Below are positions 48,796 through 59,000 of a stretch of DNA of 64,000 nucleotides, piece by piece. Every line of letters begins with the position of its first letter. The first letter of the stretch is position 1. The notes below the pieces were generated by a model. The model ran no database searches. It was not told the DNA's origin and saw only the letters and a list, made by a program, of their open reading frames with translations. The position numbers and the translations under genes were made by a program. This DNA is from Corallium rubrum (taxonomy: Eukaryota; Cnidaria; Anthozoa; Scleralcyonacea; Coralliidae): NCBI GenBank assembly GCA_964035015.1, contig OZ035999.1:1504627-1568626 (forward strand), read 5' to 3'.

Positions 48796-49152
48796 CTTAC
48801 CTAGAATTACCAATAATCAGTAAGTGTGAAACGGCCTTGAATTACCAATAATTGGTAACTGTAGGTCATTCTCTGTCCCACATGCGGGATGTTAAACTAA
48901 ATTGCATATAACTAAAAAACCAGTAGGGGCGTTGTGGTCGCGGTCTGAGAGGCGGCACTTTTTTCCCGGAGGGTTGTGGTTAGGTTTAGGGCCACCGGGG
49001 GGTTGTGGGTTAGGGTTGCCGAGGGGTTGTGGTTAGGTTTAGAGGTTAGGGTTAGGGTTGGGGTGTGGGGGTTGGGAATTAGTTTTTAAAATTAATGATT
49101 ATTGGTAATTCTAGGCATTTCGCACTTACTGATTATTGGTAATTCTACGTAG
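48796..49152. mobile_element. MITE with TTAGGG-like core
   Basis: ttacctagaattaccaataa at the left is mirrored by ttattggtaattctacgtag-type sequence at the right, in nested pairs. The core (cgggatgttaaact, gcgttgtggtcgcggtctga, ggttgtggttaggttta) is shared with 60407-60669, which has unrelated ends. Confidence 0.7.
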
Positions 49153-49207
49153 GAGGATATGCTGCTGACCTATACATAACTAAAAATTACCAGTGAGTAA
49201 ATTAATA

Positions 49208-49360
49208 AAATAGAAAACAATGGTCACTCCAAAAAGGGGTAACATTTTTATTCAACGTTACGACTAATTTGCAGTCATCATCAGGAATGATTCTAGTTTT
49301 TGATGAAGTTAGTCGAAACATTGAATAAGAATGTTAACCCTTTTCGGAGTGTCCATTGTT
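49208..49360. mobile_element. Inverted pair of Penelope-like hammerhead repeats (degenerate)
   Basis: caatggtcactccaaaaagg...ttattcaacgtt on the left pairs with aacattgaataagaatgtta...ggagtgtccattg on the right. Minus strand 49256-49284: CTGATGA, stem GACT/AGTC, then GTAA in place of GAAA. Plus strand 49300-49322: TTGATGA...GTCGAAAC with stem II truncated. Neither core is intact. Confidence 0.6.
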
Positions 49361-49582
49361 TTGTATTTTATACATAACTGGACTGCGTGCTGCTATTACT
49401 TTTGAGTTGGGAACAGGTTGGGAAGAGTGTGACTATTTTCAGTTTCAAAATGGCGGCGTTTACCATAGGGCAACTTTGACAACTTATGAATCAATTCACA
49501 AACCTGGATGGCTGGATTTTCAACTCGTATGGCTTGGTAAGTTAGCAAATACCAGTGAACTCGATGTAAGTTAAAATCTAAA

Positions 49583-49761
49583 GCTGGATTTCCATTCAGT
49601 GCATTTTGTCGCGCGATCGACTTTTCTCGATCGCTTTCTTTTGAAATGTGTGTATTCAACCAAAGCTAATGAAATGCGTTCCGCTTGACAACCCACATTT
49701 CAAAAGAAAGCGATCGCAAAAAGTCGATCGCGCGATAAAATGCACTGAATGGAAATCCACC
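49583..49761. mobile_element. 180-bp MITE, gctggatttccattcagtgc ends
   Basis: About 60-bp inverted arms including tcgcgcgatcgac and tttcttttgaaatgtg. No coding capacity. Confidence 0.8.
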
Positions 49762-49949
49762 TTTACATCCAGTCATTCGTCAATCTCGTTCCCAGACCCT
49801 TCGACCGAAAGCTCTGGGATAATCCGTTTCAAATCGTTGGTTCTTTGCTCGGGAGACTTTCGCTGATTTTCTCATGTTGACAGTGGCTAGTTTTGTCTTT
49901 CGACAATCTTGACGGGTTTCAAATTTTATCTGGCAACTGAAACTTGTCA

Positions 49950-50745
49950 AGAACTAAACCTCTGGAACCAAACGGCAGTTGAACAGCAAGTATTCGGTGG
50001 CTTATGCTGGTTTCGAAAGGGAAAGCGGTGAGTACTGAAGTTGGCGTGTTGCCCGAGGTGCGGTATCTTGTTCAGTTGTGGAACAAGATGGCTAGTAATT
50101 TCAGAACAACATATCGTTGAAGTATATGGTGTAGGTATGTTGTTACGTGTTGAATGAGCTTTCATTTGATGTATCGTTCAAAATTCTGCGTTTTATTAAA
50201 CTTGTTAAAATGTCCAAAATGTGCGAACCACTGTTTGAAATAATATTACAAATAAACAGGAAATTGACTTCTCACAAGTGTTACAGAAATTTAGATTTCT
50301 TTTGAAATATTTAACGCACAACATTGAGATATACATCATACAGAAGCTATTGAAAAATTCTATTCGGGGTAGAAATTGGAAGCTTCTCGTTAAACGGAAA
50401 ATATTTTAAAAATGGAAAAACGTCTGTTGTTTTGGTTCATCGCGTCGATTTCCTGTGTATTTGTAATGAAATATTATTTGGAACACGCACATTTTGGACA
50501 GTATCACAAGTTTCATAAAACGCAGAATCTTGAACTCTACAACAAATGAAAGCTCATTCAACATATAACAACATACGTACACAATATATTTCAACGATGC
50601 GTAGTTCTGAAATTACTAGTCATCTTGTTCCACAAATGACAAGATAATTATATGCCGTATATTTACCCGCCGTGCCACTTCAGCTAGGAACCATTCAAAA
50701 GCCGTCGATTACTTGCTGTTTAAAAGGCTGTTTAGTTCTTGACAA
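49950..50745. mobile_element. Palindromic repeat with about 200-bp arms
   Basis: Left arm 49950-50190 and right arm about 50510-50745 are diverged inverse copies (tcatcttgttccac, aaagctcattcaac, cttgtcaagaactaaac, aacagcaagta). The central 300 bp is AT-rich. The right end overlaps the tail of the helicase-like fragment. A third copy of the arm is at 29565-29700. Confidence 0.7.
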
Positions 50746-51006
50746 GATTAATCGCTGGTAAATAAGCCATTTCCCATAACCAGTGGGGAGAACACACAGG
50801 GTGTCTTTTCGTTCGACAACAATCGTCTTCAGGGCTTCGAACTGCTTTTCTTTGGTGCGTAATCCATCTCTATTTGTTTCTCGCAGTGCATATTTCAGTG
50901 CAGCATTAAATAAATCAACGTTTTTCGAGGCCAAACATCGAATAGTCTTGAAAACCGCAGTAAATGTAAATATTTCATTGAAGAAGCGCTTCGTAATCTC
51001 ACGCAT
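50695..51006 (-). pseudogene. RecQ-like helicase N-terminal fragment
   Basis: Minus strand, ATG at 51006. The translation includes FNAALKYALRETNRDGLRTK, EKQFEALKTIVVERKDTLCV and LPTGYGKW: the start of a RecQ-type helicase with motif 0 (Gln) and the Walker A motif (family form LPTGYGKS). The Ser that follows the Walker Lys is Trp here, and the frame leaves the family right after LIYQ, entering the palindromic repeat. No further helicase motifs follow. It is a truncated, probably inactive copy of a gene family, possibly captured by or fused to a repeat. Confidence 0.7.
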
Positions 51007-51089
51007 GATCAGTTGCGACGGAAGCTAAATTTTGGCAAGAGACGATGGATTATCCCAGAGCTTTCCAATCTCGTCCCCCAACCCAATCC

Positions 51090-51475
51090 CTCGTTCCGTA
51101 TGATGATATATAACATACAACCCAACACGCGTGTATGATGCATTTCATCATACAGATGCATTTTTTTTAATAAAGAGGTTATTAATGAAACCCTTCCCCC
51201 CCCCGAACCCCCTAACCCTAATCTCAAAAATGTGAATTTCCCGGGGGGAACCCTAACCCTAACTTGAAAAGTGTCGGGGTTTTTTTTAGCCGCGTCCTCC
51301 CCGTCCAAGTAGTGTTTGTAATTTATGGTCAACAGTTCTTGACAAAGATTGTGGGATGCGCAGTGAGTTTTAATCCGTTAATTGGCGCATCTTAAAACAT
51401 GCACATGTATGATGAAATGCATCATACACGCGTGTTGGGTTGTATGTTATATATCATCATACGGAACGAGAGACC
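51090..51475. mobile_element. Palindromic element with 70-bp arms around a TTAGGG-containing core
   Basis: 51093-51162 (ttccgtatgatgatatataa and on) is mirrored almost exactly by 51399-51470. The core 51170-51370 carries ccctaaccctaa words and resembles the 9164-9466 MITE in reverse (ttgtgggatgcgcagt). Confidence 0.75.
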
Positions 51476-51646
51476 ATGTTGCGTCCCCAGAGCCATCCCA
51501 GAGCCAAATATGCCCGGCCGCGCGGGCACTGGGGACGAGATTGAGAGCTTTCGGTCGACGGGCGCGGCCCGCGTGAGAAGGGTCAGGGAACGAGATTGGG
51601 TCTGACCAAAAGGATCGCAGGCTCTGGGTACGAGATTGGCCGTCTC
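51476..51646. repeat. GC-rich fold-back ends (cccagagcc / cgggaacgagattg family)
   Basis: Several copies of gggaacgagattg and ctctgggtacgagattgg in tandem with their inverses (cgtccccagagccatccc). Overlapping short terminal repeats from more than one insertion. Confidence 0.5.
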
Positions 51647-52957
51647 CATTGAACTCTAAGTAGGGAGCTTAAGCAAGCTAGGACGCCAACGGCAATCTAA
51701 AGTTCAGTATCTAGCAGAAACCACGAATCATTTGCGTAGTATTGAATACATAAACTATGTTTTCCGACATTCAAAAGCTTCAGATTTCCAAAAGGATTTT
51801 TGTCGCACAGTTTGAAGTCAAACTCAACTAACAGGTTTCGCCGTTTCAAGAGTTACCGTCGTCCTGAAGACGTGAAAATGACCTGAATAACGTTGTATGT
51901 AGAACAGGGACGGCGTGAGAATTACTCTTGGGGCTAAAAATTATTCATTTTCTTTGTTGTGTGAGGAAAAATCTATTGTATTAAGGACGTTGTCCTTGAC
52001 GTTCGCGTTGTATTTGCTTAAGCTCCCTAGTAAACTGCAACGCTAACTCCATAAGAAAGGCCTTATGATTGGGTGAAGTCAAACTTCCGGCCGCTGGGGG
52101 TCGCCATTGCACGTCTGACGTCAACAGCACCTATGAGCGGCACGTACAATGAAAAACTGAGAACTCGCTGCAAAAAACAACCATTTTTTAGACCTAAAGT
52201 TTTTTTATAGATGATAACGAAGAAGATTGTATGTATTGGGCTTATTGGCCTTGTACCTGAACAATTTCTACGCACGAAAGTGGATTGAATGACGAAATAT
52301 CTGCCGAACAAAAGCAAAATTCGAGTCCGAAACTCGTACGGAAAATGCAGGTTTCTCTTATTTTTCTTTGTTATCTCAAACGTTTGAAGGTTGTCTTGCC
52401 AAGAATTAGTAATAAGATCATGCTAAATTATAGCTTTAACTCAAGTTTTAGTTGTGGAAATGCTAAATCCGACATTTTTCGATACGAAGAGTAATTCCAG
52501 AGCTGTAATAACACACGGTAAAGTGCATTTTGTTGTTTTTTTCCTACTGAAAATTTTAAAATTTAAAACCCAACTGTTTTTATAAACAACCTCTTCATTT
52601 TAAACCTGGGTTTCATATGTATTTTCTTTATATTTGTCCAAACCAATGGCAATTTTGGTTGCGTATTGTTGACTTTCATTTGAGAGCTTATATTTTTACT
52701 GTTTTCCTTGTTTTTACTCGTCATGTCAGTGTTCACCTACTCTACGGTATATTGGAATTTGATTTAAGCCTAAAAGTGGTTAACAAGTTCAGTTTTTGTT
52801 TGATTTCAAGCTGTTTTTGCAACCCAGTTCACCAAATTCAGCTTCATTTTCTCTCGGTTATAGAGTAAAAGGGACTGGGATTGACGTGCATGGCGGCCCC
52901 CATGTCCGCCATTTTTGGCTTCATGATACGCCATCGAGTTATCGTTCCCCGTCTCTC
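51647..52957 (-). mobile_element. Reverse copy of the 9109-10273 transposon, with nested insert
   Basis: From cattgaactctaag (51647) through ggccgctgggggtcgccatt to gatacgccatcgagttatcg the sequence is the inverse of 9109-10273. The 9-bp-duplication MITE is absent here. The outermost bases at the right are missing; CCGTCTC occurs on both sides as a possible target duplication. Confidence 0.8.
51662..52030. mobile_element. 370-bp MITE nested in the transposon copy, agggagcttaagcaa ends
   Basis: agggagcttaagcaa at the left and ttgcttaagctccct at the right. It interrupts the host repeat within ctaagtaaactg, with AGT (or TA) repeated at the junctions, so a 2-3 bp duplication. Confidence 0.8.
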
Positions 52958-53011
52958 GTGCTGGCGAAGGCTCTGGGAACGAGATTGAGATTGCACGTGA
53001 AGAAAAACAAC

Positions 53012-56000
53012 ATGGCGAGCTTGAGGTTCATTGGAACAATCGAGTCAGACGAAGAAGTACGAGACTATGAAAGCGAAGGAAGTATTGAAAAAGATGAAGA
53101 GGTTAGGAATTGTATTATCCTACTATTTTGTCCATATATTTTTGCGTACTATTTTTGACCCATTTGGGCATTCCTGCGCAGACCACCTAAAAATTCTTCA
53201 CACTATTAACTTATAAAATTACTGTGGCTATAAATGCCAAACGCCCCAACCATTTTGTTTGTCAATTAAAGAAAACCGTCTATACGGGAGTGGGTTAAAC
53301 ATAGTATTATAAACTTTTAAATTAAACTTTCAGTCTCCTTGGGAGAGTTTGACCTTTTGCCTCTTGTTTTGTTGGGTTTACAAAATGGCTGTGGATATAT
53401 TAACAGGCTCAAAAACGAAGTTCGCCAGTCTATATTCACTCAGCTTCTGCACTGGGTTATTTATTCAACCCAAACGAAAATCCTATACATGTATAAATGA
53501 AAATGTTATTGATGCTTAGGTGACAAACAATGTGCAAAACAAACCTGTTGCCAGGCACTTCAACAGTGCCAACCACTCCTTTTCTAACATTAAAATCTGC
53601 GCTATTCAGCCCATTACAGGTTGTAACGATACTCATCGTAAACAAGAAATGCGTCTCATTTACAAACTTGGTACCATTCACCCTCACAGCCTCAATGAGC
53701 GATTCTCTTCATTTAGCTCACTCCACAACCTCGTCCCCAGGGCCATTTGTGGGGGCTGGGCCAAGATGGCGGCTAAGAACAAATGGCCCTGGCACAGGCT
53801 GAGCTATCACCACATTTGATTGGTCGAGATAACTTTGGATGTTTTAGGTATTCTGATTGGTGGAAACAAGGCAGGTGGCAGGCTAACTCACGGGCATTTG
53901 TTTTTTTGGCTCAAATTATATTCAGAATTGCCGGCTGTTAAAAAACAACGAATGAAAATGTGAGGAAAGCTTGTGAAACACCCGTGAAAACGTCGGAAGC
54001 ATATGTAATGATGGGTCGTGTTGTCTCTGTGCCCTGGCTGCCATACAACGAAGTCCATGGGACGGCAACTCAGTGTGTTTTCTAAATCGGGTGAACGAAA
54101 GACTTGGTGAACAAAGTCAAAAAGTATTTTGGCTGCGAAAGGAAAGTACATCACAGGGCAGAATTTACATGTTTGGCCATTAAGAAGCAGGCTTTTTCAA
54201 ACAAGAGTTCTCAACGAAATGAAGCCTAAATGTTTTTCAAAACGCTGAATTGAATCTACTGAAAACTTACGAAAACAAGGCGGCCTGGCCAGACAACGGC
54301 AATCCAGTTTCTTGCGAATTTGGTACAACGGTGAAGCAAATGATAAATAATAAGGATTTACAGATATTTATTAAAAGTGTAATTATTTTAATAATTCGAC
54401 AATGTATTTGGAAATGATGTTTTGATTGTTTTCAGTTTGGGTCAGTCAAGCTGAACTAAATATTCAGAAAATAATTGAGCCTGACTAGGCGCGATAAACT
54501 TTGTGAAGCCTGGGCCAAGTCACAAATGAGTCAAAATATGACTCATTTTTTGCAGCCTGTGCCAGGGCCATTTGTTCCCGCCATTTTGTTTTTGGCCGCC
54601 ATCTTGGCCCATCCCCCACAAATGGCCCTGGGGACGAGGTTGCTCACTCCGCCACCATATTCCACACCTTTTCCTTAACCTTTTCCTGATGACGTAAATA
54701 GTGATTTATAACCTGTTTCTTTGCCTATTTGCAGGTAGCTGACCCACAAATTGGGTCAGCACCTGCACACAGGCTAAAATTACATATTAATTTATTTGTT
54801 TACTTTGTTTTTATTGGCTTACATGTGTTCACATGATTCCCATTGTAGCTTTGCTATAAATACGCGTGACCACATGTGAGTTGTTTACTAATTTCTCCTG
54901 ACGAAGGGCCTTCGCTCGAAACGTCGAGAAGATTTTTCTCTGTTTTTCAGGCCAACGTGACTTAACCCTGGTAATATTTATATATATATATATAAAGTAA
55001 TATTGGGCATTTCACTCGATTACATAGCATGTTCTAGGGATTTTTGGTGAAGGAAAATTCGAGTGCAGAATATATACATTTTATATATATATATATAGAT
55101 ATATATTTATTCCCACTGTCATTGGGGATTAAAAAATAAAGTGAAAAACTATCCAAGAAAATGTTAACATGCCATATTATATGTATTTTACAAAAGATAT
55201 GGAACGTGTAATTTTGTGTGGTATTCTGTGGTACATACACCTGTAGTCAAAATATTTTGATATGGTACAAAGTATGCATAATATCGATTTTTTTGGGAAA
55301 CCCCTTTTGCTCGGGGCCCGTGGGGTTTACCCACCCTTCCCAATAGGTAGGGGGAGGTACTCCATATCACCCAGCTATGAGCCCCCAACAAAAATAAAAT
55401 GAGTAATACAACATGTATTTCCACAATAATCCACGAGACATTGTTGCTCTAGATAGCCACATATTTTGTATACCTTGATATAAAACGTTGCTTGCTCCAA
55501 AAGGTTTATTTAATATTTAAAGAGTGAAAGATGATCACAGAAGAGGTCAGCATGGAAAAAAACAAACAACCACAATATGAAGTTGCATGGTGTGGTTGTT
55601 ATTCTTTACATGCTACGACAACTAATACATGTATCCAAACAAAGGGTTTAATGGATCACAGTAGTTTTTATGATCTATGTTTAACCTGTCCACAAAGGTA
55701 CATGAAAATTGTGTCAATGCTTTCGGCAAACAGGGGTAAAAATGTAACTCTGGTGGAGGTAATAACCTGCTAGCAGTGGTAAAACACTTAGTATACTTTA
55801 TTATATAGTTGTCAGAAAAGAAAAAGAAGAAAAAGAAGAAGTTGACTAAAAAAGAAGATTTTGACCAAGAGTTTCAGTTTTCTGGTTCTGAGAATGAGCA
55901 GTATCAAAATGGTTGGAACTTAGAAGAAACTGTTCAAAGTTTGAGGAAAGAAACTGTGGTAAGCAAAGTGCGACATACAGAATGACTATTATATAAACAG

Positions 56001-59000
56001 TTTTCAACAACCTCGTACCCAGGGTCTTATCTCTGCTCCCCGCCAACCACGCTACGAAAAGACCCTTGGTTGCGGCTGGTCACGTGCTGCCTAAAACAAA
56101 TTTTATATCATGGGGGGTAGTAAGTTTTAGTAAGCTGCACAATCAATGCTACAACACAAGCTCAGTTTTAATACTCATACTGTATTCTAAAATCCGATAT
56201 TAGATTTAGGCGAACTATAAAGTTTAGTTATCAAACGAGAATGCAATTTGGCATTCACGAATTTCTGTGGCGGTTGTTCAAACACCCAAATTAACAAGGT
56301 AAAGGTTTCATGAGTGTTTTAAACAAGTTTTAACTTTGTCACGGTACATAAATAATATTTTCAAGAAATCATTCAGAGCGGCTGGCTGAGGTAGCGTGAC
56401 TGCCAACTTGCGATGACTTGCGTTCTCGTTTGATTAGGGCTTTTAACAAACAAATTAGTGTGGCAGGAGAAAGGAACAGAACTTTCATTACAATTGACAC
56501 CGAACTCGAGCTCCCTAGTTACACACAACCTAAAACTAAAAGTAACATGAGAATTGTGAATAACTCAATAAATAATCAAATAATAATAATAATAATAAAT
56601 AATTAAATAGATAAATAAGTAAATAAATAATGTTATGAGTTCTAGAAGTTGCCAGGAGGGCAATATGTCGATAGTTTAGAGAAATACAAGGAGTTAAGAG
56701 TACTGCAAGAGTTTAAACTAGACGGCAAACCGAGGGGTGTATCACTCCAAAAAAATCTCGTACACCTTTAAAAATCTGAAAATCCCAAAAATCTCAAAAA
56801 ATCCACCAAAGTCTCAAAAATCACCAAAAATCTCAATAAAAATTCTAAAAAATTCCCCCCAAACCTCAAAAATTCCCCAAAAATCCCACGGGATTTTGAA
56901 AATGCCAAAAATCTCGTACATTTTTCTGGAGTGATACACCCCTCGCGGCAAACAATTCCACAGTTCAGTCGACCTAATAAAATAAGAATTTCTAAAGTAG
57001 TCTTGTTTATGTTTCAGAATAATGTTAGAATTGTTTGGATCAAAGTTACGCGTCCTGTATCTTTGTTAGAAATTGTGCACGTTTAATAGTTAATATATGT
57101 AGTTTATGTAGTTTAGTAAAATCTCTGATTGGTTTGATAGTTATGAGTCATAGGCTAGTACATGAAATGTGAGGAATGTGCAAGACAAAATAGAGACTTC
57201 AAGAGAGACTTTAATAGAGACCATTAACCATGTATAGACGAACGAGATGTGAATGAATGAATGAGAGAGAGAGTACGTACACGCGATTTACCATTAAAAG
57301 CTTTAAACGAGATCTGTTGAACTGAAACATATTTTCAACATCTTGACTTGAATGTGCATAAATAATTATTTATATTGGTAGTTATAAGACGTTTTCTGGA
57401 TTTGAAAAATTGTGGATAGTTCAATATAAACTTAGTGGCTATACGCTGCACATTTTCAATCAATGCTCGATATTTAATGGGGACCATAAATTACTTGCAT
57501 ATTCCAGTTTTGGTCTGACCAAAGCACTGTATGTACAACGGTTTCCTGGTACTGGAATCTGTAACTGTAAGGTCTCTACAGACTCTCTTGATCAAGCCCA
57601 GGGTTTTATTGGTTTTTGCAACTGTTTCCTCTACAATAAAAAGAATGAAAAGCGTTATTCACCAACTGTATTTACCCGAGTTTCTGTTGATGTCAAATCC
57701 GCGTGAAAGGAGTCAAAGGACAGTCGGCTTGATGTTGTTAGTTGTAATCTTTCCTGATCCCTTCTTTCGTCACTGTTCGCCGTGGTTATCGGGCAGAGCT
57801 TGAAATGTCAATGTATTTCTTAATGCGAAAGAAAGCGGTTTGGCTCTCGCAAACCAACGTCTTGAACTTTGTTTAATTTTGAATCTTCCACCTGGCCTTC
57901 AGATTAAACGGGGAAGAGCAACGTAGCGAGGAAATTTTTGCGGTAAAACATTTCGGTCGAATAAAGCAGTGCAAAATTTGCCTTTCTGTACCAATACTGC
58001 GACAAAGTCGATACGTATTCGACGGTGCATTACGAGGTGCATTCGACGATTGGTATATCTTTTGGATTCGACATGATCTTTGACAACGTACACCATAAAG
58101 CGAGACATGTTTTGTAAGCACGAGTAAATTTGTGTTTGTAGACGACGACGCCAGACGTAATATATTTGTATAAACGAAAAGGTGTACGAATTGTGCCTTT
58201 GTCACTCCTCTCTGTGTTTCCTTTTTAAAAAATCGTTAATTTTTAGCAGACGTAATATATTTGTATAAACAAAAAGGTGAAAAAATTGTGATTGTGCCTT
58301 TGTCACTCATCTCTGAGTACTTTTCAAATCGTTATTTTTTAGGGGACACGTGACCGTTGCAAGCAGGGTCTTTTCGCAGCGATGGGCGAGAGCGGGGGAG
58401 ATTAGAACCTGGGTACGAGGTTGAGATTTCAAACGAAAAAAGTAATACTGTATTACAAATTTTAAATAATCACCTCCCCTTGAATAATAAGCACCAATCC
58501 TTGATTATTGGACCTCACTATTCCACGTTGAGCAATCAAGGTTTAATACTGTAAAGAGAATACAAAGGCAATCAACAGCAAACTTAATGTTTGTGTCGTC
58601 ACTTTTACAAAACTAAACTACATACGGTATATCAATATAGGAAACCAGTTTATTTTCCTTTATTTAAATCACATCTTATAATTTCTATATTTGCGTGCTT
58701 GTATGTGTATTATCCCCGCGCCCGAGCGTACCCGGTGAGGGTGCTAATCTCGACACGCGTGGAGTCATTTTACACGCGTGGACGAGCGTGATATGCGAAC
58801 AAATTTTTGTGATCTGAATATTTATTTGTTTCTATGCCTGTTACGTTCACTTGCGCCGGTAAAAATTGTGGGGCACTGGGAACAATATAATCCATTCTCG
58901 CGGCAAAAATCCAAAAAAGACTTCAGAAAAACACCGCTGCCAAACGTTTGCGCATGCGTGAATTTGCTAAAGTAAACATTGCAAGAGATTGGGAACTAGC

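Larger units (their letters stand above)
56008..58424. mobile_element. 2.4-kb non-autonomous TIR element (candidate)
   Basis: caacctcgtacccagggtct at 56008 and its inverse (acctgggtacgaggttg) at 58408-58424 continue inward with matching ctacgaaaagaccct and ggtcacgtg, giving about 75-bp diverged inverted repeats. In between lie another MITE, a LINE fragment and a 98-bp-offset duplication (58151/58249, agacgtaatatatttgtata). Treating it as one element rather than two solo ends is an inference. Confidence 0.5.

Noticed and set aside
52796..53158. One continuous 120-codon protein spanning the DDX27 start
   Set aside because: The upstream part is repeat sequence. A donor at 53102 and matching downstream exons support a start at 53012.
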